DNA of 64,000 nt from Megascapheus bottae (lineage: Eukaryota > Chordata > Mammalia > Rodentia > Geomyidae), in contig JANJXV010000043.1 of NCBI GenBank assembly GCA_024803745.1, positions 5,539,518 to 5,603,517 of the forward strand, in the 5' to 3' direction. The notes below the pieces were generated by a model. That model saw only the letters and a list, made by a program, of their open reading frames with translations, ran no database searches and was not told where the DNA came from. Positions 1 through 10,938 of the stretch are shown here, piece by piece (within the stretch, counting starts at the first letter, position 1; the number at the start of each line of letters is the position of its first letter). A program made the position numbers and the translations under genes.

Positions 1-484
1 TTGAGTTGTTGCCTTGTTGATCTGTCCATAGGTGAAAGTGGTGTGTTAAAGTCACCGACAATCACTGTATTTCGATCTATGTATGGTTTCAGTGTGAGTA
101 AAGTTTGCTTGATGAAGTTTGGAGCTCCGGGATTGGGTGTGTAAATATTTAGGATCGTTATGTCTTCCTGGAGGAAAGATACCTTTAGTAGTATGTAGTA
201 ACCTTCTTTTCTTTTCTTACTAATTTTGGTTTGAAGTCTATTTTATCTGATATGAGGATGGCAACTCCAGCCTGTTTATGGTGGCCGTTAGCTTGATAGA
301 GTTTATTCCAACTTCTCACTTTCAAAAGATACTTGTCTTTTTGGGTAAGATGTGTCTCTTGAAGACAGCAGAACGATGGCTCTTGCTTTTTGATCCAACT
401 AGACAGCCTATGCCGTTTAATTGGAGAGTTGAGTCCATTGATATTGAGAGTTAGGATTGAGAGATATTTATTAGGTCCTACCAT
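1..484 (-). pseudogene. L1 ORF2 N-terminal endonuclease segment, frameshifted (copy A)
   Basis: The ATG is at 482-484. The protein starts MVGPNKYLSILTLNINGLNS and continues with the APE-type endonuclease motifs NINGL and QETHL (Asn and Glu of the metal site). Compared with copy B, one base is missing near 205-212 in a purine run (minus-strand sense), and the frame ends at 185. The remaining homology continues to the window edge in another frame. ORF2 normally encodes endonuclease, reverse transcriptase and a Cys-rich domain used for target-primed reverse transcription; only the endonuclease part is in view. Confidence 0.9.
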
Positions 485-532
485 TTTTAAAAGCTTTTAT
501 TTGGGCCTGTGTCTTGACAGTTCTTGTGGTCC

Positions 533-1727
533 TTAGATGGTATGCTGTTTAGGTGCCATTTCTTTCCCTATATTGCATTTATTTTGGTTTTCTATGTACA
601 GAACACCTTTCAGAATTCTCTGTAGTGTTGGTTTTGTTTCGACATATTGTTGCAGCTTTTCCCTGGAATGGAATGTTGTTATTGTTCCCTCAGTTATGAA
701 TGAGAGCTTAGCTGGGTACAGGATTCTTGGTTGGTAGTTATTTGACTTAAGGGCATGACATAATGCTTCCAGTCACTTCTTGCTTGCATGGTCTCTGCTG
801 AGTAATCTGGGGTTATTCTGATTGGTTTTCCTTTATAGGTTACTGAACCCTTTTCCCTGGCTGCCTTTAGGATCCTTTTTCTGGTTTCTACTGATCCAGT
901 TCGGATTGTGATGTGGCGGTGACATGTTCTTTTCTGGTCAGGTCTGTTTGGGGTTCTAAAAGCTTCTTGTCTCTGGATGGGTCTGCCCTTCTGGATATTT
1001 GGGAAATTCTCTGAGATGATTCCCTGAAGTATATTTCCAATACCATTGACCTCTTTCTCCAGACCCTCCTCAATACCAATTAGCCTTAAATTAGGCTTCC
1101 TAATTGTATCTTGGACCTCCTGAAGTGCTCTCTCATTTTTCCTAGATTTGGATTGACTCATTTTCTGTTCTTTCTCTATAATAACTAAATTATCATCAGC
1201 CCCGGAAATTCTCTCCTCTGCATTGTCTAACCTGCTATCAAAGCTATCTACTTTATTTTTCATCTCCCTTGCTACTAATTGCTCATTTTTGATGCCTTGC
1301 ATCTCTTCTTTTAGATCATGTATGGATTTCTTTAGCTCCTTGATTTCCATTTGAGTGGTTAGCTCAGTAGCTTTATTTTCTTTGAACATTTGCTGGAGTT
1401 TGGTCACCTTTTTATTTGTGGATTCTATGAATTCATCCATCTTTCTTTGAATAGCCTTTATTATGGCCTCCTTTATGGCTTCTTCTTTTTTACTTATCAC
1501 CTTGTTTATGGTTTCCTCTTGTTCGGCTATGGCTTCCTCCCTTATTTCTTTCTTTATATTTTCACATTTTTCATTAATGATGTTTATCAATTGCATTGTA
1601 CAGCACTTGGAAGACTCTCCTCAAGGTTTGCCAGTGACTGTTCCATTGGCTGTTTACATTGGGTGGGGGAGGTGGGAGGTGTTGTTTCTTGATATGACAT
1701 TTTTCTTGAGTTTGTTGTTCTGCCCAT
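533..1727 (-). pseudogene. L1 ORF1 (RNA-binding chaperone), two frameshifts (copy A)
   Basis: This is homologous over its full length to the open 398-codon ORF1 of copy B. A single-base deletion near 1593 separates the N-terminal 45 codons from the rest. Another near 752 breaks the C-terminal domain, so only 694-1596 (300 codons) is open. The visible protein has a long charged coiled coil (EEAIAEQEETINKVISKKEE and following) and then the RRM-like and C-terminal RNA-binding domains. ORF1p of L1 forms trimers that coat L1 RNA; this copy cannot make the full protein. Confidence 0.9.
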
Positions 1728-3538
1728 TTGAAAATGGGAGCAAGATTAATACTAAACACGATTATAGTTTTTCAGATATGTCCAACCTAGACCTCTGTAG
1801 CTGGCAGACTCTAGATGTTCACAAGTTTTGATTGGTGTTATCACACTTTCTTTTTGTGCAGTTACGGACTAGTCTAATTATTCACTGATAAGCGATTTAT
1901 ATCCAAAACAATAAGCCTCTCAATCCAATCTCTATTGTCTTTAAGTCCCTCTGAGCCTAGAGAATGATTAAACACCTAGATATACAATGTTGCACAACAG
2001 CCATCAAGTGTAGATCCATGCAGTATAAGGGTTGAAAGAGGAGCAGAGGTCCAGAGATAGAGAAATAGAATGAGAGAGGTCAGCGGGTAAGTAGGTAGAG
2101 TATTTGAGTACAAAGTTTGGAAAGTATTAGAATAAAACTTATGTGTTGCTGCACGACTAGCTCTTAGCCCAACCAGTGGCATCACAGTGGACCATGGGAT
2201 GGATCTGCGAACTTCCGTCTGAGCGCGGTTGGCGGACGTTTTCCTGTGCTGCTTCCAGGGGCGGCCCCAAGCCAAGGGTGTGGGGATTGAGAGTTTCAGG
2301 AGCTCTCAGCAGGACCAGCAGGAGGCCCCTCTGTTCCCAGGGGCGGGGCCCAGCTGGGGAGGTGGGCTCCAAGGGTGGAGCTGCGCCTTTTTTGTTCTCA
2401 GAAGGGGAGCTTGGCTGGTGGTCGGCCCTTCAGTGTTTCCACTGCTTTGTCAGAGTCTGTGACTGTGGGGGGGGGGCCCTCGGTGGTGTCTTGCTCAGGA
2501 TTCCCAGCTGGAGGATGCCCCGCTCGAGAATTGAGTGGGCGCAGATGCTGGCTCTTATTTACCCGCACCCCCTACTCACTGTTGTAAGGCAGGGTCCCAA
2601 GGCGCTCCACTCTCCAGATCCAGTGGCCTGGGTGAGGAGCCTGGTGGGCGAGTTGGAGCTGGGACAGCTCCGCCTTCCCTGGTGGGGTGCTGAGTCTTAG
2701 GGTCTGCCCGCTTGTCTGTCTCCAGTCAGAGGGCTGGGGGTTGAGCCCGTTGGGCGGGTGGGAGCTGGGGCAGCCCCGCCTCCCTTGGTGGGGTGCTGGG
2801 ACTTATGGGTAGCCCACCTGTCAATCTCCAGTCAATGGCCTGAGGGAGGGGGCTGTTGAGGGGAGGGACAGGATTCTAAATTCCTTGCCCCCCTGCTCCC
2901 GCCAGTCTTTCTCGGGCGGGGTGTTGGGGTCTGAGTTAAGTTCTACTGCTTGGCACCCGCTCTGCTTTCCCGATGTGTTTGGGGATGCGCTGTATTACTC
3001 ACGCCTCTGCATCCATCTGCGGGAGCTCCTCGGTGGTGGGGAGTCTTTCACTCCCCTCGGGTCTCCGCCGCCGCCTGTGTTCTGCATCTGGGTTCCACTG
3101 CTTGCTGTTCTGGTTCCGCGTCTGGGTTCCGCTGCTTCCGCCGTTCGCTGGCCCGGTTCTGTGCTGGTTTCTGCAGCCGTTGGGCTCCCAGCCTGGTGCC
3201 CTCCACTGCCGCCGCTTTTCGTGGGTTAGAGCCGGTGCCCGCCCCCGCTTTCCCCGCGTGGAGCAGGTGCCCGCTCAAGCCGCTATTCGCGGCTTGGTCT
3301 GGCGCGGCTTTCGGAGGCATTGGGCGAGAGGTGGGGGAGGGGTCCTCGCGTTCTGAATGCTTTGAGAAAGTTGGATGTGAGTTTATCTGGATTTCTTTTC
3401 CGGTTTGAGTCCTTCTCCGTTGCTTTTTGAGTTTGTTTTTGATTTCTTTAGATAGTTGGCTCGTGGGACTCCCTGGTTCTCTCTTTCTGTCAGAGGAAGC
3501 TAGGTAGCGTCCCTATTGTCTCGGCGCCATCTTTCTTC
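1728..3538 (-). promoter_or_regulatory. L1 5'UTR / internal promoter region (copy A), GC- and CpG-rich
   Basis: About 1.8 kb, much richer in G+C than its surroundings, especially 2160-3350. It ends at 3538 in the shared start motif with an ATGGCGCC core, which resembles the YY1-type site found at the start of L1 5'UTRs. L1 transcription starts from an internal promoter in this position; that is family knowledge and is not shown here. The opposite strand carries chance-or-real ORFs; one with an ACCATGG start at about 2194 runs to 2700. Confidence 0.75.
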
Positions 3539-3598
3539 GAACAACTGAGACAGCAACATCATATCACAAATAAAGAATACATTAAGGAAATGCCCTTT

Positions 3599-3806
3599 GG
3601 CTTATGCCTGTCATGCTAGCAGCTCAGGAGGCTGAGATCTGAGGTTCATGGTTCAATGCCAGCCTACGCATGAAAGTCTGTGAAACTCTCAACTCCAATT
3701 TGAAGCACCAAAAATATGAAAGTGGAAGTGCTGTGGCATTAGTGGTAGCCTTGACTAACAAGTCTCAGGGATACTGAGTTTAAATCCCAGGACTGGCACA
3801 TACACA
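3599..3806 (+). repeat. SINE (B1-like head plus ID-like body)
   Basis: Head 'cctgtcatgctagcagctc', middle 'gagatctgagg', ID-like body and end 'ggactggcac', followed by a CA-rich tail. Its mirror copy in the other arm is at 10068-10267. Confidence 0.8.
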
Positions 3807-3941
3807 CAAACACACAGACATGCATACAGTACACAGCATATGTGTTTATGCTCTGGAGCTGGAACTTATTATGCAGAAATCAGCAGAATTAATGGATCAT
3901 ACAATAATAAACTGGATAAATTTGGTTCATATGCTCAATGC

Positions 3942-3942
<1 letters not shown>

Positions 3943-3982
<40 letters not shown>

Positions 3983-4022
3983 ATATCTATCTATCTATCT
4001 ATCTATCTATCTGTCTATGTAT
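3943..4022 (+). repeat. (TATC)n microsatellite
   Basis: About 18 tandem TATC units with a few interruptions. The same locus in the inverted copy is an ATAG tract at 9823-9942, and in the third copy a degenerate tract at 18150-18500. Confidence 0.95.
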
Positions 4023-4320
4023 ATAGAATGTAAATGTTTATGGGCACAAGCCTGAGGGACAGGGATGGAATGGTGGGATTGAATAATAGAGAATATGTGT
4101 GAAGATGAAGATAAAATCCACTAAACCCTGTTGCAATCAGGGGAAGAGACTATGGACCAAAGAAAAAGCTAAAGAGGGGTTTAGTGTGACCAAAACACCA
4201 TATATGCCTGTATGGAAATACCCCAGCAAAACCCCCTTTTCCAGTTGGTATACATAGAAAACCATTCTGTGCACACAGAAGCCAGTGTGCATGTGCAAAA
4301 CCAGGTGAGGGAAGTTGAGT

Positions 4321-4527
4321 GCCAGTGGCTCACAGCTGCCATTCGAGCTAATAAGAGGCGGCAATTGACGGATCAGGGTGTAAAGCTAGCTCTGGCAGGG
4401 AAGTCCATGAGATTCTCATTCTTTATTATTACCAAATAGCCACATGTGTGCTGTAGTTCACTTGGTATGGCTCAGAAGTTCAGGGAGAGTGCACAGACCC
4501 ACACTTCAAGACCCATGACTGGCACAT
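4321..4527 (+). repeat. SINE, diverged
   Basis: Head 'ccagtggctcacagctgcc' and end 'gactggcac'; mirror copy of 9321-9530. Confidence 0.7.
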
Positions 4528-4557
4528 GTACATGCGGTCACACAGAAAGGCAGAAAC

Positions 4558-4598
4558 ACAGACACACAGACACAGACACAAACACACACACACACACA

Positions 4599-4636
<38 letters not shown>
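4558..4636 (+). repeat. (CA)n microsatellite
   Basis: Imperfect then perfect CA repeat after the SINE at 4321-4527. The homologous tracts in the other copies are TG repeats at about 8781-8884 and 17200-17300. Confidence 0.95.
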
Positions 4637-4637
<1 letters not shown>

Positions 4638-5599
4638 GTCCCTGGCCTGGAACCCAAAAGACAATACCTGGTGTACAAAGGAACCTTAACGGGAGATTAA
4701 CAAATACATAAACAGATGTTGCATGCTGACAGTTAACGCTGATTATTGGGAAAGAGTGAAGAAAAGTGAGAGACCTTTTAGAAGGGAACCTCATGTGGAA
4801 GGGGCTCTAGGTTGCAGAAAGTGATTGAAAGAAGGGAAGACAGAGTTCACAAAGCCTGAACTCCAAGTTCCTTGCCATTCTGGGACCTCACCTGCAGATG
4901 TGAGCTCACTTCTGGCCCTTCTCATCCTCACTATTCCAGAGGATTGCCTGCTACTCACCCCATTTTTTTCTCTTGTTGTCCATAAATTTATATTTCCCCT
5001 GTGTTTACCAGGCTATCATGGCTCTCTGTTTTGGTTATTACTGAAGATTTCTTATCTCTCCAACTCCTCCTTAGAACTTTGTTGGCTGGGCTTTTCACGG
5101 AAACTGAATTCAGAGAAGGGAGTCAGAAGCTTGTGCAGTTTCTTGCAACTCAAACGATGAATGTACTAAGATCTCCTCATCAAATGAATTGCCTTTCATG
5201 AAATAATTGTCTTTATGAAATGAAATGTCTTTCTAGTCTCCAAGCCATTTTGTTCCCATAAGTTAAGTGAAGATGACATCATGGATAAACAGTATTAGGT
5301 TAATTTCTTGCATTATTGTAGGCTGTTACAGGGGAGAGGAATTAATTTGTTCCAAGGGGAACACAGTTCCTTTTGTTTTGTTCTTTTGTTTTGAGAAGAA
5401 GATAACAATGAATTCTCAAAGGACCTATAATTTCTATAGGAATGAAATCTCTGGAGCCATGTCGATTTGGCATCTGCCTTGAAGAAACTTTGGACATGTG
5501 ATAGATCACTTGATGTCTAAGGAAAAATATTCTTGATTTTTTCATTATTAAAGTATCTTATGCTTTGAAATTATAGATAAAAATCCCATGTTTATTAAA

Positions 5600-6622
5600 G
5601 AGAGTCTTCTCTGAAGAAGAAACAAAAATGGCCTATAGAAACATGAAGAAATGCTCAACATCTCTGGTCATAAAAGAAATGCAAATCAAAACAACTCTAA
5701 GATTCCACCTCACTCCAGCTAGAATGGCCAGGATCAGGAAAACAAATGACAACAGATGCTGGAGGGGATGTGGCCAGGATGGATCACTACTACACTGTTG
5801 GTGGGAGGGCAAACTCATTCAACCACTATGGAAAGCAGTGTGGCAGTGCCTCAAAAGGCTAAACATAGAACTCCCCTATGACTCAGCAATTTCACTACTT
5901 GGCATCTACCCAACCACCCAGAAACAAGGACATACTAAACCCAATAGCACAACCATGTTCATTGCAGCACTATTCACCATACCAAAGATATGGAACCAAC
6001 CTAGATGTCCCTCAGCTGATGAGTGGATCAACAAGTTGTGGTATTTGTACACAATGGAATTCTATGCTGCTGTCAGAAAGAATGACATCGCCCCATTTGT
6101 TAGGAAATGGAAAGACTTAGAAAAAATCATATTAAGTGAAGTAAGCCAGACTCAAGGGAATTTAGGCTCAATGGTGTCCCTCATTCGTCATAATCAGTAG
6201 AAACCTTGGACTCTACTAGCAGAGATTTTCAATAGAGCAAAATCTTGATACATAAGGCCATATAATGTGAAGCTAATTGAAAGGACCTCCAGGATAGTGA
6301 AACAAAAGCCATATAATGAATGATTGTTGTCCTTAATGTACTATGTTGTCTCTCATCTCCTTTGCTGTCCCTTCGTTATCTCATATTGTTATAGTATCTC
6401 ACTTTGTTATCTGATATATTGAACTTATTTGTATTTGGATATTTGAAATTTGATAGGGAAGGGGGGAAAACCAAGACGGGTGTGGGGTGTGGGGAGGGAG
6501 GGAAACGGGTACCAATACATGTGAAAGGGTAACAATGTATGTGAATTAATGCACCTTCTATCTGGCAAATATCATGTAACCCTTTTACTAATTACAATAA
6601 AAAAATAAAATTTAAAAAAAAC
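5600..6622 (+). mobile_element. LINE-1, 5'-truncated (ORF2 C-terminus and 3'UTR)
   Basis: It starts within ORF2 (5628-6200 open, 190 codons, including the region around [16 protein letters not shown]) and ends in the L1 3'UTR and an A-rich tail at 6590-6622. The last Cys of the Cys-rich motif (HCWWEC in other copies) is Gly. It lies exactly between the two arms of the inverted duplication, and I could not find convincing target-site duplications. Confidence 0.92.
5628..6200 (+). pseudogene. L1 ORF2 C-terminal fragment
   Basis: 190 codons open to the natural stop (ends SLIRHNQ). It corresponds to the region downstream of the reverse transcriptase, with the Cys-rich motif. A 5'-truncated L1 has no promoter or endonuclease, so it is a relic. 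The first codons start where the retrotransposed copy starts. Confidence 0.88.
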
Positions 6623-6664
6623 GATGTGACCTGCACTAAAGTAACTCCCAAAATCAGTTCTGAT

Positions 6665-6879
6665 GCCAGTGGCTCAAGCCTGAACCCGCAGCTACTCCAC
6701 AGGCTGAGATCTGAAGATGGAAGCTCCCAGTCGTCCTGAGCAGGAAGTCCTCCAGGACCTTATTTCCACTTACATAAGAATAATACAGAAGTGGAGTTGT
6801 GGCAGAAGTCATAGTGCACCAACCTTCAGCACAAAAGGTTAGGGAGAATCCTCCAACCCTGAACTCCAGGCCTAGAGCC

Positions 6880-6880
<1 letters not shown>
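6665..6880 (+). repeat. SINE
   Basis: Head 'ccagtggctcaagcctgaac' and body 'gtggagttgtggcagaag', followed by a pure CA tract at 6881-6931. Direct-repeat partner: 15009-15222. Confidence 0.8.

Positions 6881-6932
<52 letters not shown>
6881..6932 (+). repeat. (CA)n microsatellite
   Basis: About 26 uninterrupted CA units forming the tail of the preceding SINE. Confidence 0.97.
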
Positions 6933-6934
<2 letters not shown>

Positions 6935-7032
6935 TCCATCTTTCAATAGGATCAGGAGGGAATGATATGTTTCCGGTTTTATTTAGGGGGTGTCATTTCT
7001 TTTCCTGTGTGTGTGTGTGCATGTGTGTGTGT

Positions 7033-7253
7033 GCTGCTCTTGGAGCTTGAACTCAGAGCCTGGGCATTGTCCATGACTGTTTTTGCTCAAGGATTCTGCT
7101 CTTCTGCTTGAGCCACAGCTCCATTCTGCCTTTTTAGTGGTCACTGAAGAGAAGACTCTACAGACTTTTCTGCCCCACTGGCTTCTAACTCTAAATCCTC
7201 ACATCTCAGCCTACTAAGTATTTCAAATTACAGGCCTGAGCCAGCAGCACCTA
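7033..7253 (-). repeat. SINE
   Basis: Reverse-strand SINE: 'cttgaactcagagcctggg' then 'gagccacagctccattctg'. Partner 15439-15657. Confidence 0.8.
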
Positions 7254-7299
7254 GCTGAGATTGTTTGCTTTTTCCTTTTTCTCTCTCTTTAGTTTTTTT

Positions 7300-7515
7300 G
7301 TCCGTTCCTGGACTTGAACTCTGAGCCTGGACGCTGTCCCTGAGATCTTCAGCTCAACATTACCGCCCTACTCCTTGACCCACAGCCCACATCTGCTTTT
7401 CTAGTAGTTATTTGCAGATAAGAGTATCATGGACTTTAGTTCCTGGGCTGGTTTTGAACTAAGATCCTCAGATCACATCCTCCTGATTAGCTAGATGACA
7501 GAAGTGAGCAAAAAA
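7300..7515 (-). repeat. SINE
   Basis: Reverse-strand SINE starting 'cttgaactctgagcctgga'. Partner 15705-15930. Confidence 0.78.
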
Positions 7516-8778
7516 CCTAGCGGAATTTTCTAAACTTGATTTCATAGAAATCCAGCAATTGGGCCGAGGGGAGCAATAACAGAAGAAAAGGAATTGGGGC
7601 TGATATGAGAGAAATGAAGAACAGAAAATACAAATGTCCAGTTAACCAGGGAGGATACATTCATTAACTAATAAATAAATGATTATTCATTTATTCAATC
7701 CATTGATCAGGGCACTGAGCTATTGTTGTGATATTCTGAATGGATAATAAGGGTAACATATATGAGGTAACAAATACAATTTTATAGTGTGCTGGGTGTG
7801 GCTGTGTGCTGTTATCCAAATTACACATGGGATTTTTATCTATAATTTCAAAGCATAATATACTTTAATAATGAAAAAATCAAGAATATTTTTCCTTAGA
7901 GATCAAGTGATCTATTACATGTATAAAGTTTCTTCAAGGCAGATGCCAAATCGACATGGCTCCAGAGATTTCGTTCCTATAGAAATTAATAGGTCTTTGA
8001 GAATTCATTGTTATCTTCTTCTCAAAACAAAAGAACATAACAAAAGGAACTGTGTTCCCCTTGGAATAAATTAATTCCTCTCCCCTGTAACAGCCTACAC
8101 TAATGCAAGAAATTAACCTAAATCTGTTTATCCATGATGTCATCTTCACTTTAACTCATGGGAACAAAATGGTTTGGAGACTAGAAAGACATTTTATTTC
8201 ATAAAGACAATTATTTCATGAAAGGCAATTCATTTCATGAGGACATCTTAGTACATTCATCGATTGAATTGCAAGAAACTGCACAAGCTTCTGACTACCT
8301 TTTCTGAATTCAGTCTCCGTGAAAATCCCAGCCAACAAAGTTCTAAGGAGGAGTTGGAAAGATAAGAAATCTTCAGTGATAATCAAAACAGAGAGGCATG
8401 ATAGCCTGGTAAACACAGGGGAAATGTAAATTTATGGACAACAAGAGAAAAAAATGGGGTGAGTAGCAGGCAATCCTCTGGAATAGTGAGGATGAGAAGG
8501 GCCAGAAGTGAGCTCACATCTGCAGGTGAGGTCCCAGAATGGCAAGGCACTTGGAGTTCAGGCTTTTTGAACTCTTTCTTCCCTTCTTTCTCTCACTTTC
8601 TGCAACCTAGAGCCCCTTCTGCATGAAGTTCCCTTCTGAAACGTCTCTCGCTTTTCTTCACTTTTTCCCAATAATCAGTGTAAACTGTAGCTTTGCTACA
8701 TCCTCTTACGTATTTGTTAATCACCCGTTAAGGCTCCACTGTACACCAGGTATTGTCTTTTGGGTTCCAGGCCAGGGA

Positions 8779-8885
8779 CTTGTGTGTGTGTGTGTGTGTG
8801 CGTGTGTGTGTATGTGTGTGTGTCTGTGTCTGTGTCTGTGTGTGTGTGTGTGTGTGTGAGTGTGTGTCTGTGTGTGTGTGTGTCT
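8779..8885 (+). repeat. (TG)n microsatellite
   Basis: TG repeat with TC interruptions, at the end of the minus-strand SINE 8886-9112. Confidence 0.95.
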
Positions 8886-9112
8886 CTACGCCTGGCCCTT
8901 CAACTCTAACCCTGGCACCATTCCTCAGGTCCGTTTCCTAAAGGCTAGCATCCTAATACTTGAACAGCAGCTCCACTTCTAGATTTTTCTGTCATTATTT
9001 GGAAATAAGGGTCTCATAGACTTTCCTGCCCAGTCTGGCTTTGAACTGTAATTGTCAGATCTCAGACTCTTGAGCAACTATGACTACAGAAATGAACCAC
9101 CAATGCCAGCCT
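8886..9112 (-). repeat. SINE, diverged
   Basis: Reverse-strand SINE ending in 'aaccaccaatgccagcc'. Partner 17303-17520. Confidence 0.72.
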
Positions 9113-9320
9113 TGATTGGACTTTTTTTCTTATTCTCCCCAAAATTTTGCTGGCATATCTGACTGACAATGTATGGTTTGTTTCACATTAGTGTCCATAA
9201 CAAAATCTAGGAACAACGGAATTTTGAATAAGGAAGTATTCCTGTGTGTGTCTCTGTCTATGTGTCTGTCTGTCTGTGTGTATGTCTGTGTGTCTGTCTG
9301 TCTGTGTGCCTGCATGTACA

Positions 9321-9530
9321 TGTGCCAGGCATGGGTCTTGAACTGTGGGTCTGTGCACTGGCCCTGAACTTCTGAGCCATACCAAGTGAACTACAGCTCA
9401 CATGTGGCTATTTGGTAATAATCAAGAATGAGAAACTCATGGATTTCCCTGCCTGAGCTGGCTTCACACCCTGATACCTCAATTGCAGCCTCTTAGTAGC
9501 TCAAATGCCAGCTGTGAGCCACTGTCACCC
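9321..9530 (-). repeat. SINE, diverged
   Basis: Reverse-strand SINE 'ggtcttgaactgtgggtct' preceded by a TG/TCTG tract at 9241-9320. Partners 4321-4527 (inverted) and 17663-17860 (direct). Confidence 0.7.
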
Positions 9531-9822
9531 AACTTCCCTCACCTAGGTTTGCACATGCACACTGGCTTCAGTGTGCACAGAATGGTTTTCTATGTATACC
9601 AACTGGAAAAGGGGGTTTTGCTGGGTTATTTCCATACAGGTATATATTGAGTTTTAATCACACTAAACCCCTCTGTAGCTCTTTCTTTGGTCCATAGTCT
9701 CTTCCCCTGATTTCAACAGGGTTTAGTGGATTTTATCTTCATCTTCACACATATTCTCTATTACTCAATCCCACCCTTCCTTCCCTGTCCCTCAGGCTTG
9801 TCCCCATAAACATTTATATTCA

Positions 9823-9823
9823 T

Positions 9824-9871
<48 letters not shown>

Positions 9872-9942
9872 CATAGATACATAGATACATAGATACATAG
9901 ATAGATACATAGATACATAGATACATAGATACATAGATAGAT
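9823..9942 (+). repeat. (ATAG)n/(ATAC) microsatellite
   Basis: About 30 tetranucleotide units, with an internal stretch where ATAG alternates with ATAC. Confidence 0.95.
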
Positions 9943-10067
9943 AGTTCACCCAGTTTATTATTGTATGATCCATTAATTCTGCTGATTTCCACATAATATG
10001 TTCTTACTCCAGAGCATAAACACATGTGTTGTGTATTGTATGTATGTGTGTGTGTTTGTGTTCGTGT

Positions 10068-10267
10068 GCCAGTCTTGGGACTTAAACTCAGTATCCCTGA
10101 GACTTGTTAGTCAAGGCTACCATTAAAGCCATAGCTCCAACACTTCCATCGTTTTGGTGCTTCAAATTGGAGTTGAGAGTCTCACAGACTTTCATGTCTA
10201 GGCTGGCATTTAACCATGAACCTCAGACCTCAGGCTCCTGAGCAGCTAGGATGACAGGCATAAACCA
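10068..10267 (-). repeat. SINE
   Basis: Reverse-strand SINE, mirror of 3599-3806. Confidence 0.8.
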
Positions 10268-10340
10268 AAGGGCATTTCCTCAATGTATTCTGTATTTGTG
10301 ATATGATGTTGCTGTCTCAGTTGTTCTATGTGGCTGGTAT

Positions 10341-10935
10341 TCTTTTTTTCAATTGCTCATAATTTAGAAGGAATTCTCTGTCAGGAGGCATCCACAGCCA
10401 TGTTGACCAGCCATGCTGTCTTCCATCCACACAGGAAACAGATGTGTCGTGTTGAGAACAGCTCAGTCCAGGAATGCTGCCTGGAATCTAGGCGATGTTG
10501 CTGAACTCCATGTACTGAGATTTTCCCCACAAATGCTCCCAACCTGAGATAGATGCTCGCTCCATGGCCTGCAGACATGGTAGGACGACTCCCCGGTGTT
10601 GGCCTTTGATGTCTCTTCACATTCACCCATCTCCAAAAGAAGTAACACAATTATATCTGCGAGTTGAAAGCGTTTTCTGAATGGGGAGGTGAGGGGAAGA
10701 GATGGGCAGATGAATGGACTATCCTAATACTCAATGTACAAACATGAAACTAGAACTGGGTAAACTGAGGGATGGGCGGGGCTGGGAGTCACAGACCATG
10801 ATGGGATGACAATATACTCACAAGTCCTATGTTGAATAGAAAGCCCTGACTACAACTATTTACAACTAACTTCAAATACAACCATGCGAGCGTTCACTGA
10901 TCTTTTGCTTTCTTACCCCAAGGAGAACAGCCAAG
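10341..10935. other. Region upstream of OR pseudogene 1; no gene recognised
   Basis: Mostly unique sequence. Two short minus-strand ORFs (10381-10650) have no features I recognise. OR genes usually have untranslated upstream exons, so a 5' exon could lie here, but I see no decisive splice or promoter signal. Confidence 0.35.
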
Positions 10936-10938
10936 ACT

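Larger units (their letters stand above)
1..3538 (-). mobile_element. LINE-1 copy A, 5' half, antisense, cut by window start
   Basis: Read on the minus strand this is a 5'UTR (1728-3538), ORF1 (533-1727) and the first 484 bases of ORF2. It matches copy B (52570-56135) almost base for base. The 5' end is recognised by the motif reading 'agatggcgccgagacaatag' on the minus strand, which also begins copies B and D. The 3' half lies outside the window, so target-site duplications cannot be checked. Both reading frames carry single-base deletions, so this copy is inactive although young. Confidence 0.93.
3538..5595 (-). repeat. Inverted-duplication left arm (copy A') of the 7840-10335 unit
   Basis: Read as reverse complement, this block matches about 7840-10335 base by base with moderate divergence. 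Shared landmarks are 'caactgagacagcaacatc' at the outer edge, the TATC/ATAG tetranucleotide tract, two SINEs, CA/TG tracts, and 'attatagataaaaatccc' at the inner edge. The outer boundary coincides with the 5' end of L1 copy A, and the inner boundary with the start of the truncated L1 at about 5600. Non-SINE stretches (3831-4320 and 4640-5595) contain no gene that I recognise; short ORFs there have mirror copies and look non-coding. Confidence 0.9.
6623..10340 (+). repeat. Segmental repeat unit, copy B
   Basis: 6623-9830 matches 14955-18150 in the same orientation, and 7840-10335 matches 3538-5595 inverted. The unit contains nested SINEs, CA/TG and ATAG tracts and a roughly 700-bp unique core (7840-8640). 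Two small ORFs in the core (7871-8074 on plus, 7934-8149 on minus) recur in the inverted copy but drift in all copies; I see no reason to call them genes. 7516-7840 holds no recognisable gene. Confidence 0.9.

Noticed and set aside
2885..3408. Several overlapping ORFs of 110-170 codons antisense to L1 5'UTRs (also 55475-55955 and 35615-36154)
   Set aside because: GC-rich sequence lacks stop codons by chance; frames are not kept between copies, apart from the weak case noted separately.
4540..4710. ORFs rich in His-Thr, and similar Cys-Val or Leu-Ser ORFs elsewhere (6654-6932, 8623-8941, 14524-14816, 31534-31880)
   Set aside because: They are translations of CA/TG and GAGACA microsatellites.
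4825..5545. Small ORFs mirrored in the inverted copy (5267-5482 and 7934-8149; 5342-5545 and 7871-8074)
   Set aside because: They recur only because the DNA is duplicated. They are not preserved in the third copy and show no protein features.
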